Source: Flavitalea plasmicola
GTDB lineage: Bacteria; Bacteroidota; Bacteroidia; Chitinophagales; Chitinophagaceae
Reading direction: 5' to 3'
NCBI RefSeq assembly: GCF_030546645.1
Contig: NZ_JAUOTO010000005.1
Coordinates: 186,001-250,000 of the forward strand
Length of the DNA: 64,000 nt
The notes under the pieces are model-generated. The model was not told the DNA's origin. It was given only the letters and a program-made list of their open reading frames with translations, and did no database searches. Position numbers and translations under genes: made by a program. How positions within the stretch are numbered: the stretch's first letter is position 1; the number at the start of each line of letters is the position of its first letter. This document shows positions 34,437 through 43,188 of the stretch, in pieces.

Positions 34437-34691
34437 CTCTCGAGTCGGCTCTGAAATGATAGTGACACCCCGGGATTTAAGCTCTTGTATAAGCAAGTCC
34501 AGGCTTTCTACAGAGAACCCCAACCTGGTCGTATTATCCGGCTGCGAAATACTTTTAGGCAGCGGGTATATTTCAATTGTTGGATTTCCTGTAGTGCTGG
34601 CATAATGGTAGGGGCCGGTACCATGCCGATGGTTGTGAAATTGTATTCCAAGGGCAGTTATACCGAAACACTGGAGTTTCATGCGTTGCAT
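34437..34691 (-). pseudogene. 5' fragment of a glyoxalase/VOC gene split by the IS element
   Basis: The fragment encodes LGIQFHNHRHGTGPYHYAS, then PTIEIYPLPKS and RLGFSVESLDLLIQELKSRG, ending in TIISEPT at the IS border. This is the first beta-alpha module of a VOC protein. The last codons before the border (EPTRE) differ from the first codons of the 3' fragment (PTQNE). The extreme N-terminus also appears lost: a stop codon lies directly before the first ATG. Confidence 0.7.
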
Positions 34692-34781
34692 CTAGGGGTC
34701 ATGTTGACGCATTCAAAAGAAATGCATTATAATCAATTTAGTTTCAAATGTCTATCTTCTTGAGGGCTTTAGCCTAACCCA

Positions 34782-34812
34782 TTGTATGACAACTAAAAGT
34801 TAATTATATTTG
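34782..34812 (+). promoter_or_regulatory. promoter of the HEPN/MNT toxin-antitoxin pair
   Basis: TTG at 34782-34784, 20 bp, then TATATTTG at 34805-34812. The first ATG is only 4 bp downstream (34817), so the predicted transcription start falls on or next to the start codon, which suggests a leaderless mRNA. Confidence 0.6.
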
Positions 34813-34816
34813 TATC

Positions 34817-35119
34817 ATGGCTCTCTCCACACATGATACAAACCTACTTCAGAAATACTTTGCCGGTAAGCCGGTGAAAAGGGCCTATTTATTCGGATCA
34901 TACGCGCGGAACACTGCTATAATGGGCGCCAGTGACATCGATTTATTACTGGAGCTGGATTATTCCAAACCCATAGGAATGAAATTTTTTAGCTTTCAGC
35001 GCGAGCTCGAAGATTTATTACATAATAAAGTAGACGTTGTCACCAGTGATGGGATTTCTCAATACGTTCTTCCGTACATTGAAAAAGATAAGATCCTGAT
35101 CTATGAAGCCACCGCTTAG
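34817..35119 (+). CDS. MntA-like minimal nucleotidyltransferase antitoxin
   Basis: A 100-residue nucleotidyltransferase with the GS...DxD signature: Gly27-Ser28 in LFGSYARN and Asp40/Asp42 in SDIDLLLELD, and a third Asp probably in VDVVTSD. In known type VII systems this protein AMPylates the HEPN toxin near its active site and so silences it. Its 3' end overlaps the HEPN gene by 17 bp. The spacing between GS and DxD is one residue longer than the usual ten. Confidence 0.9.
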   Translation: MALSTHDTNLLQKYFAGKPVKRAYLFGSYARNTAIMGASDIDLLLELDYSKPIGMKFFSFQRELEDLLHNKVDVVTSDGISQYVLPYIEKDKILIYEATA

Positions 35120-35450
35120 CGATGAACTGCGAGTCCGACATGTACTGGATGCTATTAAAGAAATCGAGTCCTACCTTCAAAATGTATCGCTGAATGACTT
35201 CCTCGCTAACTCAGAAAAGCGCTTCGCCACCATTAAACAACTTGAGATCATCGGTGAAGCATGTGTCCGTATTACGCCAACAATAAAGGAGAAGTATCCC
35301 GAGATAGAGTGGAATAATATCATTGGCTTCCGAAATATTTCCATCCATGAATATTTTGGCGTTAATTTCCAGATTGTTTGGCAGATAACACAGAACGACC
35401 TTCCTGTACTGAAACAGCAATTTTCAAAAATACTGGTTGGATTGGGGTAG
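35103..35450 (+). CDS. HepT-like HEPN RNase toxin (DUF86)
   Basis: A 115-residue all-helical HEPN protein. It has the catalytic Rx4HxY motif intact: Arg77, His82 and Tyr84 in GFRNISIHEYFGV. The LEIIGEACVRI and NNIIGFRN segments are typical of DUF86. The Tyr is the residue modified by the partner in characterised pairs. It overlaps the MntA-like gene by 17 bp, so antitoxin is made first. Confidence 0.9.
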   Translation: MKPPLSDELRVRHVLDAIKEIESYLQNVSLNDFLANSEKRFATIKQLEIIGEACVRITPTIKEKYPEIEWNNIIGFRNISIHEYFGVNFQIVWQITQNDLPVLKQQFSKILVGLG

Positions 35451-35491
35451 AAGCAAATGGGAGAACTTAGAGATGGTTGGATTAACCATAG

Positions 35492-35833
35492 CTAAAACCC
35501 CTTTACCTGATCTGCGAGTTTCTTAGGTGCGACTGCGCAATAGGCTTTTATCAGTGCATCTTTGAACAGGTCTTTACGAACTTTTTTCATTTCAATGATA
35601 GTCCAGCCCTGTTTGCCCCATTTGTTGTCGACGGGATAAATGGTTGTCTTGCCTGCCGAGGAGAAGACGCTCTGGTCAATTTCAGTTAGTTTAATGCAGG
35701 CTGTTTTGAGATGGTCGTCATAGGTGGCGAAGATCTTCTTTTTCACCCTGAACGATGTCTTTTCAAAGTGAGGTTCTTCCGTCACTTCGGGAAGTGATAG
35801 GGCGATGGTTCGGAGGGTTTCGAGGGTTGTCAT
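35492..35833 (-). CDS. YjbR/MmcQ-family protein
   Basis: The 113-residue protein has the features of the MmcQ/YjbR fold: ALSLPEVTEEPHFEKTSFRVKKK in the first half, and KWGKQGWTIIEMKKVRKDLFKDALIKAYCAVAPKKL in the second. The family is called DNA-binding by structure, but its role is not established. A TAATTTTG box lies 8-15 bp upstream of the start on the minus strand (35848-35841). Confidence 0.85.
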   Translation of the reverse strand: MTTLETLRTIALSLPEVTEEPHFEKTSFRVKKKIFATYDDHLKTACIKLTEIDQSVFSSAGKTTIYPVDNKWGKQGWTIIEMKKVRKDLFKDALIKAYCAVAPKKLADQVKGF

Positions 35834-35845
35834 GGTATGCCAAAA

Positions 35846-36961
35846 TTATTGAAAGTTGTTTCGTAATTCCCTTTTTATAAACTGCTCCAATTCTTTCTTG
35901 TCAGGAAGTGCCACTAAATATTGAGAAACAAACAATTTGTCATCTAAACCCGCAGTGGCAAATTCAACGTGTTCCTGGTCTTTGTCGGTGCAGAGTAAGA
36001 TCCCTACGGGAGCATTGTCTCCTTCTGCCATTTCATATTTTTTGTAATATTCCAGATATAAATTTAACTGCCCTGCATGCGAATGATGAAATCGTTCTGA
36101 CTTTACCTCGATCAGCACGGTGCAATGCAGCAAGCGATGATAAAAAACAAGGGCTACAAAATGGTGCTCATTATCGACTACGATGCGCTTTTGACGTGCT
36201 TCAAAACAAAAGCCTTTACCCAGTTCCAAAAGAAATTGTTATAAATGTTCCAGTAACGCTTGCTCCAATCCTTTTTCAGGTAATACTTCTTGCTGTTTCA
36301 ATCCTATAAATTCAAAGATATATGGATCGCGAATGAGTTCAGGAAAAGAATTTGACTGTAATTTAGAATGTGCCATTGCCATTAACTTCTCTTTGTTTTT
36401 GGACAGGCCCGTTCTTTCGTACAGCAAGCTGCCTACTTGTCTTTTAAGCTCTTTTACGCTCCAATTTCCTTTCAAGCATTCTAATTCATAAAATAATCTT
36501 TTCAAAGATTCATCAATCCGGATTAGTTCGGCAAAATGGGTATAAGAGACCTGGTTGAAAAGGTTAATGTATTGTGTTTCAGGTATTTGTGATTCAAGAA
36601 GTGGAGTTTTCAAGTGACTGTCACTGATTTTCACCAATTCGGGGGGCAGCAACCCCCGAATCTGACCATTGGCTGCAATGAGTGAGGCTGCCGCCGGATA
36701 GGCCAGATAAAACTGTCGATACCTGCGTAACTCTCTCTCATCAGTATTTGGAATAGACCGACTTTTCATTTCGGTGGAGATGTTTGCCAATAATGCTTTC
36801 CCATACCCTGCCCTGTCTCTTCCATTTTGCTCAAATTCGACAATATAAAAACCAAAGAACCAGTTACGCATGGTCAGTGAGATGTTGACGGCACGTATGC
36901 TTTGTTCTCTTAGCTCTTCATTAATTTTAGAGAGGGATAGGATAAGATCTGAAAAATCCAT
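35846..36961 (-). pseudogene. DUF1016/YhcG-type PDDEXK nuclease gene interrupted by one stop codon
   Basis: Two frames, 36961-36239 (240 aa, DUF1016 N-terminal helical domain) and 36229-35846 (nuclease domain), lie in the same phase and are separated by a single TAA at 36241-36239, where the protein reads LEHL-stop-QFLLELGKGF. The intact homologue at 43189 reads DHIQKFLLELGHGF at that point, so a Gln-to-stop change is likely. The nuclease half keeps EVK (IEVKSERF) but has VALVFYH where the intact copy has LDMLFYH, so a catalytic Asp is also missing. A TACATTTG promoter box is at 36988-36981. Confidence 0.8.
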
Positions 36962-37049
36962 GCCTAATTATACTTATTGCCAAATGTAGACAAAAGTAAA
37001 AATCAGGAAAAATCAACTTCAATTTTTGCCCGCCATCAGGATCGCCCTC

Positions 37050-40000
37050 TTACAACTTGATCAACTTCCTCAAATACGTCTGCGTTCCCGTCCTGATCTG
37101 CACCACATACACTCCTGCCATCAATCCGCCGCAGGATATGGGCAGCGAGGAGCCCCCGGACCTGTTCAGCATGTTGACAAGCCTTCTCCCGGACACGTCG
37201 AACAGGCTGATGTCCTTGATCGGCTCTGCGCCGGCCACAACAGTGAAGAATGTATTGGCTGGATTGGGGAACATCAGGGGAGCATTCTCCCTGCTTAGCC
37301 GGACGAGTATCACGGGAGAGTAGGTAAACCTTCCGTCCATATCCACCTCTTTCAGGCGATAGTAATGGATGCCTTGCCCCGCCTCGTGATCTTCTGCGGT
37401 ATACTGCTGTAAGGTGTGGCTATTGCCCACGGCTTTCCTGATAAGCGCGGTGGTGAAATGCACGCCGTCCTCGCTTCTTTCGACCTCGAAATGATCATTA
37501 TTTTCTTCCGAAGCTGTCGCCCATTGCAAGGCAATGTACTGATCATCCACGCTCCTTCCGGAAAAGCGCACCAGCTGGATGGGGAGGGGTACCACCTGCA
37601 AATAGTTATCGGCAGTCGCAGTAGACAATACGGCGTTGTTATGGCTGGTGATCGCCAGGCCGGCGGATACGGGGCTGCTGTTGGCGCCGAAGCCCAGGTC
37701 GACGGTGGTCCCTACCTGCGTCCAGTTGAGTCCGTCCGGTGATGCATAGCCGCTGTATTGTGATCCACTCCTCGCCAGCTTGACCCAATAGGGCGCCACA
37801 GGTGTTGCGAGGGTGGTGGCAAAGACAGAGGTGGTATTGCCCCCTGTGGTATTGCGATACTGGAAGGTCGCACCCTCTCCGCTGGTGATCGCCATGAAAG
37901 CATTCCGGGAATCGGGGGTGAGGCTTTCCCGCATCATGATGCCGGCCTTATTCGCGGGGTTGCTGTTGTCCTGCGTGGCTATGCGTACGATGAGCTGTTC
38001 GTTGGTCGCCAGGGTGATGTAGGCAAAGCGGAAAGCGTCGGCGCTGCCGCCGATGTCGGCGCCCGATCCCGAGAGGGAGAAAGTGGTCCCGTTGTAGCAG
38101 GCATTTCCCGCCAGGCCGATGGCCCCGATGTCGGAGCTGGTCCACCGGGTAGGGAGGGGGCCGCAGCCGCCGCCGCATGCGGAGGTGGTGAAGGAGGAGG
38201 AAGCAGAGTAAGCGCTTTGCTGTCCCTGCGTACAGGTGGTGGCCACCTGGTACAAATAATCCGTGCCGCAGGAAAGGGCCTGTAAGCCCACCGAGTTGGT
38301 GGTGGTGGCCACGGTGGTCCAGCTGGCGTCGTTGACTGTTTTGTATTGCATCAGGTATCCCGTCGCATTGCCCACGGCCTGCCAGCTGATGCTGGCCCCG
38401 TTGGCGGAGATGCTGCCTGCCGTGAGACCCGAAGGAGGGAAGCAGGTGATGGGCGTTGTGCCGTAGACTTCCATTTCATTGATCGAATAGCCATTGGCGG
38501 TGCCCCGGGCGATGCCTTGCATCCGGACGAAGCGGCCGGAGGCATGGAGGTTCATCGTATTGAAAAGGGTACTGTTCGACGTTACATTTTGGGCCGTCGT
38601 CCAGTTGACGCCGTCGGGGGAGACGAGAATATTGTATTGCCTGCCATAGGCGGCTCCCCACTGGATGTTCAGGCGGCAGAGGTTGTATGTCACGCCGAGG
38701 TCGACGGTGAGGGATTGATTATCCGTATTGCTGCTGGTCCAGGCCGTAGCGGTATTGCCATCGAATGCCGCAGCGGGCGTGCCGGAGGTGGCCGTCGCCG
38801 TTTTGTTCAAAGCGATGTTGGGAGAATTGCAGGTGTCGACCCCGTTGTTCGTCAGCCCGTAGACAAGCAGGCGACCGGAAAAGGTGGCGAGATAGACCTT
38901 TCCATTTGCGACCGTTGGGCATACGAATTTGCCAAAACCGCCCACGTCATCGGTGGGATTGATCTTAGAATTCCACAGCTCCTGGGTTACATCATTGGCA
39001 TTCACGGCGCGAAGGATGCCGGGACAGACGGATTGATTGGCATCGCAATTATTGGGATGGCTGACCCAGAGGATGGCGGTGGAGTCCACGGACCCGTTGG
39101 AGCTGACGGCCATGAGGGCGCCGCTGTTGCCGATGGGCCCCTGGATCCCGCTGTTGACCACATTCACGACACTCAACGTGTCGGCGGTCTTGTCCAAAGG
39201 GAAAGCCTTCAGGGCCGTATTCTCCGACCAGGTATATATCCATTCACGGGTGGCGCCTTTATAGTAGCCGAATGAAGAGTGGAGGTGCGCCAGCGGTCCG
39301 AGGTTGATGGTCTGCAATATTTGGTTGGCGGTGGCATTATAGCCGCCAAGATGGTTGACGTCGGCGAGGTATAAGCGACCGTCCTTGCAGCCTGTCAATG
39401 CACGGGTGGTGCCGGGTATCAGCAGCACTTGCGTGACACCGAAATCCAGGTCCGAGGCTTCAAGGTCCGGCCAGTTATAGGGCGTGAAGAAATCCGCCAC
39501 GGTGAGCGTGGTGCCGGATGGGACCAGCTTCAGCAGGCTTTCCCCCCTGTTGGTAGGGTCGGAGAGATTGCCTCCTTTGCCCACGGTGCCATTACCGGTG
39601 GAGAGATAAATATTCCCTGCCTGGTCGGCAGCCGGGGCCGCGCCGCTCATCCAGATCCCCGCCTCGATGCCATCCGGCGTCGTATTGTATACCACTTTCT
39701 GCTGGAGGGTAGTCGCGTCATACCCCAGCAACCAGCCGTGATAGGGCTGCCAGTCGCAGTGGGAAGCATAGCCGATGTATACGATCCCGTTCAACAGGAG
39801 GAGGCCGGGACGTTGATTTTGTTTTTGGGGATCGAAATGGACGACACCGTTGACGTTGCCGAGGCCAGTTCCATTCACCTGTGCGATGATGAGCACAGGG
39901 CTGCCTGCCCTTTCCGCGCCCGTCGTGATATCCAGGGCATGCAGGTATTGCGAGAAGACGTTCGTGCCGTCAGTCGTCACACTGCGGGTGACGAGGTAGA

Positions 40001-40478
40001 TGGTCTGTGCCGTCTTACTGATCACCGGCGTTCCGACGATCCCCATATTATTTGAAAAATCCCGGTAATTACCGTTGCCTCCGCAGGCGCCCGTCATATC
40101 CGAATTTTTGGGCGGCCTCGATCCGGAAGGGGTAAGATTGACCTGCCAGTATGGGTTGGTTCTCAGGCTGTCGGCGTCAAACGCGTACACCGTATTGTTT
40201 ACGGTGGCCGCTAAGACCACGTCCCGCACACCTATTGCCGGAATATTGACACCCGTGACTACCAGGGGCTGTGCATACAGCTGGTCATCCACGGTGTAGC
40301 TGAATAATTTCGCAAAAGGGCCGGCTTTGACATTCTTTGTGTTAAGCCTGGTCTCGTGGTCATTCCATCCCGTGCGCTGAAGGTCGTTGTGCTGGGTCAG
40401 GACATCCACCTGGGAATAGACGGTTATTGCCTGGAGTAGAAGAAAACACCATAGGCCTGCAATGCTGATCTTTTTCAT
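37050..40478 (-). CDS. large secreted multidomain protein with type IX secretion signal
   Basis: Start set at the ATG at 40478 (MKKISIAGLWCFLLLQ), giving 1142 residues with a signal peptide. Domains in order: a PQQ-like beta-propeller (about 25-540; RDVVLAATVNNTVYAFDADS, GCKDGRLYLADVNHLGG), an F5/8 type C (discoidin-like) domain (about 545-670; NIALNKTATATSGTPAAAFDG), a fibronectin III domain (about 675-765), a jelly-roll domain of the DUF1349/LamG kind (about 770-960), and a Por-type sorting domain at the end (PNPANTFFTVV ... YLRKLIKL). It is exported across the outer membrane and probably anchored at the surface. Carbohydrate binding is inferred from the domain set. Confidence 0.88.
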   Translation of the reverse strand: MKKISIAGLWCFLLLQAITVYSQVDVLTQHNDLQRTGWNDHETRLNTKNVKAGPFAKLFSYTVDDQLYAQPLVVTGVNIPAIGVRDVVLAATVNNTVYAFDADSLRTNPYWQVNLTPSGSRPPKNSDMTGACGGNGNYRDFSNNMGIVGTPVISKTAQTIYLVTRSVTTDGTNVFSQYLHALDITTGAERAGSPVLIIAQVNGTGLGNVNGVVHFDPQKQNQRPGLLLLNGIVYIGYASHCDWQPYHGWLLGYDATTLQQKVVYNTTPDGIEAGIWMSGAAPAADQAGNIYLSTGNGTVGKGGNLSDPTNRGESLLKLVPSGTTLTVADFFTPYNWPDLEASDLDFGVTQVLLIPGTTRALTGCKDGRLYLADVNHLGGYNATANQILQTINLGPLAHLHSSFGYYKGATREWIYTWSENTALKAFPLDKTADTLSVVNVVNSGIQGPIGNSGALMAVSSNGSVDSTAILWVSHPNNCDANQSVCPGILRAVNANDVTQELWNSKINPTDDVGGFGKFVCPTVANGKVYLATFSGRLLVYGLTNNGVDTCNSPNIALNKTATATSGTPAAAFDGNTATAWTSSNTDNQSLTVDLGVTYNLCRLNIQWGAAYGRQYNILVSPDGVNWTTAQNVTSNSTLFNTMNLHASGRFVRMQGIARGTANGYSINEMEVYGTTPITCFPPSGLTAGSISANGASISWQAVGNATGYLMQYKTVNDASWTTVATTTNSVGLQALSCGTDYLYQVATTCTQGQQSAYSASSSFTTSACGGGCGPLPTRWTSSDIGAIGLAGNACYNGTTFSLSGSGADIGGSADAFRFAYITLATNEQLIVRIATQDNSNPANKAGIMMRESLTPDSRNAFMAITSGEGATFQYRNTTGGNTTSVFATTLATPVAPYWVKLARSGSQYSGYASPDGLNWTQVGTTVDLGFGANSSPVSAGLAITSHNNAVLSTATADNYLQVVPLPIQLVRFSGRSVDDQYIALQWATASEENNDHFEVERSEDGVHFTTALIRKAVGNSHTLQQYTAEDHEAGQGIHYYRLKEVDMDGRFTYSPVILVRLSRENAPLMFPNPANTFFTVVAGAEPIKDISLFDVSGRRLVNMLNRSGGSSLPISCGGLMAGVYVVQIRTGTQTYLRKLIKL

Positions 40479-40716
40479 GCAGAAGGGTTTAGTATTGTCT
40501 GTCAAACCAATGACATAGGGGGGAGATCAGAATATTGTAGAATACGGGAGAAAGGAGGATAGTGGAAACTTACAACATAACAGAGGGGGATAGCACAGGT
40601 AAATAGAGCCTGGTGGTTAGTAAGCTATAAAAATATACATTTTTTTAATATTTCAGCATAAATAAAAAATGGGCAATGGGGCAGTAGCAGTATTTATGGA
40701 TAGTGGCCTTCCCATT

Positions 40717-41508
40717 TCAGGATGGGATACTGACGGGAGTATTGTCAGGCCTTCTTTGAGATATAATCAAAGCAATCCCGCAAAATGCCATGCAGGTAAT
40801 TACCCCCACGAAATTTTCCCCTTCTTTCCACTGCGGGTATAGTATGGCGTAATACATATGCAGCGAGAGTAGCCAGATAAATAATACTGCTGCTATCAAA
40901 AGCGTTATTTTTCTGGTCTTATATCCGGTGAAAATCGAAATAGCTGATCCCATCAACGCAATTCCTCCTATAAATGTCCAGAATTTGGGAAACGGGATAT
41001 ATTTCGGTACCAGGTGGCTTACTCCTGTCAAATTCACCATGTGTGCCACCGAAAAATTATATAACATCATGGCGAATAAATATATACCTATGGGAGTCAG
41101 CTTATAAAGGGAGAGCAGGATCCTGTTCCGCGGCCTGGGAGCATTGATGGTCGAGACCAGGAAAAAGCCTCCGCTCAATGCCAGGACCTTATTCAATTTT
41201 ACCCAAAGATCGCTGTTGTCAGGGCCGGCGGCTAAAAATACAGGTAAGTGCGCAAAGAGAAATAGGGCTAAAAAGACCACTCCCATGATTAAGGAGAGGT
41301 TATGAAACTTTTTACCAATGATAATCAGCAGGCCTGTAATAATTAATATCAAAGCCGTCAGATAGACAATCCAGTATAATCCGGAAGGTATATTTGTCAG
41401 ATTAGGTACAATGATCGGCCGGATGCCGGGGTATAGGAAATGAAGGATGCCGATACCTGCTATACAAATGCCGAAAAATATGCGGCCGGTGGCTAATAGA
41501 TGCTTCAC
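40717..41508 (-). CDS. multi-spanning membrane protein (DoxX-like)
   Basis: The first plausible start is a GTG at 41508 (VKHLLATGRIFFGIC); the frame extends further but runs through the divergent gene. The 263 residues contain about eight hydrophobic helices and an N-terminal GRIFFGICIAGIGILHFLYP that resembles DoxX-type proteins, then a second similar half (FPKFWTFIGGIALMGSAISIFTG). The function is unknown. It is divergent from the gene at 41698, with 189 bp between the starts. Confidence 0.7.
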   Translation of the reverse strand: MKHLLATGRIFFGICIAGIGILHFLYPGIRPIIVPNLTNIPSGLYWIVYLTALILIITGLLIIIGKKFHNLSLIMGVVFLALFLFAHLPVFLAAGPDNSDLWVKLNKVLALSGGFFLVSTINAPRPRNRILLSLYKLTPIGIYLFAMMLYNFSVAHMVNLTGVSHLVPKYIPFPKFWTFIGGIALMGSAISIFTGYKTRKITLLIAAVLFIWLLSLHMYYAILYPQWKEGENFVGVITCMAFCGIALIISQRRPDNTPVSIPS

Positions 41509-41697
41509 GATTTGAATGTTTAATTTAGAAATGATTTGTGGAGGCTGAGTATGAATCCATTGCAAATAAGCATATGGGGCAGACCGGTGCAAACTAAAAG
41601 CCCGACAAAAGCCTGCAAAAGCCAACAAATTCGAATTTCTGTGGGTCTGATGGGGGATTTTGGCTAAATTGAACAGGAGGTATCCATATCTATTATC

Positions 41698-43005
41698 ATG
41701 AATGAACGCGACCTGGTAAAGGATGTTATTTTGGAGGTTTTCAACAAAAGCGGCTATACCGACACCGCCAAAATGGTCCAACGCGACTTTGACTATATCT
41801 CGTCCGAGATCGAAAAAAAGTCGGGCATACTGGTGAGCGGTACCACCATAAAAAGACTTTCGCTTGGAGATTTTAGCCGGCTCCCCCAGGTAGCCACCCT
41901 CAATGCGATCGCCAACTACTTCGATCACCAAACGTGGCAGGATCTTAAAATTTCCAGGACTAAAGTCATAGAGCCGGAGGCAGTCATAAAACCGGAGACA
42001 ATCATTATGCCGGAGGAAGATATCTCTTCTCCCATTGCCAGGAAGCATGGATCCAGGGTCTTCAAGCACAAACTGGTTTATTTTACAGCTTCCATACTCG
42101 TCATCATTGCGATCTTCGGGTTTTTTTTACTTAAATCCAGGCCGGGCGGTGTTTCAAATGCGGAAAAAGCTACATTTTCCTGCCAAAGAAGTACCCGTAA
42201 CGATTTGCCCAATACGGTCATATTCAATTATGATATAGACCATGTAGACGCAGATAGTTTTTTTATTCAGCAGTCATGGGATAAACGCAGGAGAATAAGG
42301 GTCTACAAGCATACGCATACCCTTACTGATATATACTACGAACCTGGCTATCATATCGCCAAGCTGATTGCCAACGATTCAATTATCAAGACAATTGATG
42401 TGCATATACCCACTGACAGGTGGTTTTTCTATGCCATCGATAATATTGCCAATTACATACCGGAGTATATAAATACAGACAAGTATTTAAATAATGGCAT
42501 ATTGGGACTATCTGCGCAACAAGTAAAGGAAAACAATATAGATATCACCAAGGACAAATTATACGAGTACACCTATTTTCCCAGTGAAATGACGGTGAAA
42601 TCCAATAATTTCAGGTTAAAGACGAAGATTCGAATGAATGAAGTAAGGAATAGTTTATGTCCTTACATGACCATTGAACTATTTTGCCAGGGCTATTTCA
42701 TCGTGATGAAAACGACAAATAGGGGATGTGCCAACCAGGCTTACCTGTTACTTGACCGGGAAATAAAGGGAAATGAAACAGATCTGACGGCATTGACATT
42801 TGATGTAAGCCAGTGGACGGATGTGGAAATTGCGTCAACGGACAATATTGTCCATATATATATTAATAATAAAGAAGTTTTTTCTGCGCCCAGCTTTGAT
42901 CCTATCAAATACATCTCAGGCTTCGCTTTTATTTCAAATGGGTTGTGTGAAGTGGACGACCTTGAACTAACCGGGATGGATGGGAAAGTTGTATATAAAA
43001 AATGA
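41698..43005 (+). CDS. membrane-anchored protein with N-terminal helical domain and C-terminal lectin-like domain
   Basis: The 435-residue protein has a cytoplasmic N-terminal domain (1-85) with TDTAKMVQRDFDYISSEIEK and TTIKRLSLGDFSRLPQVATL, a pattern that recurs in Bacteroidota proteins and looks like a DNA-binding or adaptor helix bundle. One TM helix follows (about 123-143; VYFTASILVIIAIFGFFLL). The extracytoplasmic part ends in a concanavalin/LamG-like fold (about 285-430; WTDVEIASTDNIVHIYINNKEV). A one-TM regulator that senses an external ligand is a reasonable guess only. Confidence 0.65.
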   Translation: MNERDLVKDVILEVFNKSGYTDTAKMVQRDFDYISSEIEKKSGILVSGTTIKRLSLGDFSRLPQVATLNAIANYFDHQTWQDLKISRTKVIEPEAVIKPETIIMPEEDISSPIARKHGSRVFKHKLVYFTASILVIIAIFGFFLLKSRPGGVSNAEKATFSCQRSTRNDLPNTVIFNYDIDHVDADSFFIQQSWDKRRRIRVYKHTHTLTDIYYEPGYHIAKLIANDSIIKTIDVHIPTDRWFFYAIDNIANYIPEYINTDKYLNNGILGLSAQQVKENNIDITKDKLYEYTYFPSEMTVKSNNFRLKTKIRMNEVRNSLCPYMTIELFCQGYFIVMKTTNRGCANQAYLLLDREIKGNETDLTALTFDVSQWTDVEIASTDNIVHIYINNKEVFSAPSFDPIKYISGFAFISNGLCEVDDLELTGMDGKVVYKK

Positions 43006-43009
43006 ATTT

Positions 43010-43090
43010 GCGGACCGCAGGTCAATGTTACTATCTTATCGGATATGGTAAACAAACAGATCATTCGGCCATTGGCCAGGTCGTCACACT
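43010..43090 (-). pseudogene. fragment of a membrane-protein gene related to the one at 49109
   Basis: On the minus strand the fragment encodes MICLFTISDKIVTLTCGPQ. The intact gene at 49834-49109 has MIICLYTVPNKIVTLICGPL. At DNA level 43014-43071 and 49264-49323 share long identical runs such as TCAATGTTACTATCTTAT. The rest of the gene is missing here, and the fragment lies just after the stop of the preceding gene. Confidence 0.6.
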
Positions 43091-43188
43091 GAGGCTTCTC
43101 AAATCATTTTATTGGAGATCTGGGTCGATCGGCTTAGCTAATATGTTTAGTTTAATAATGCTATTTATTTTAGTTTTGAAAGCTAAAT

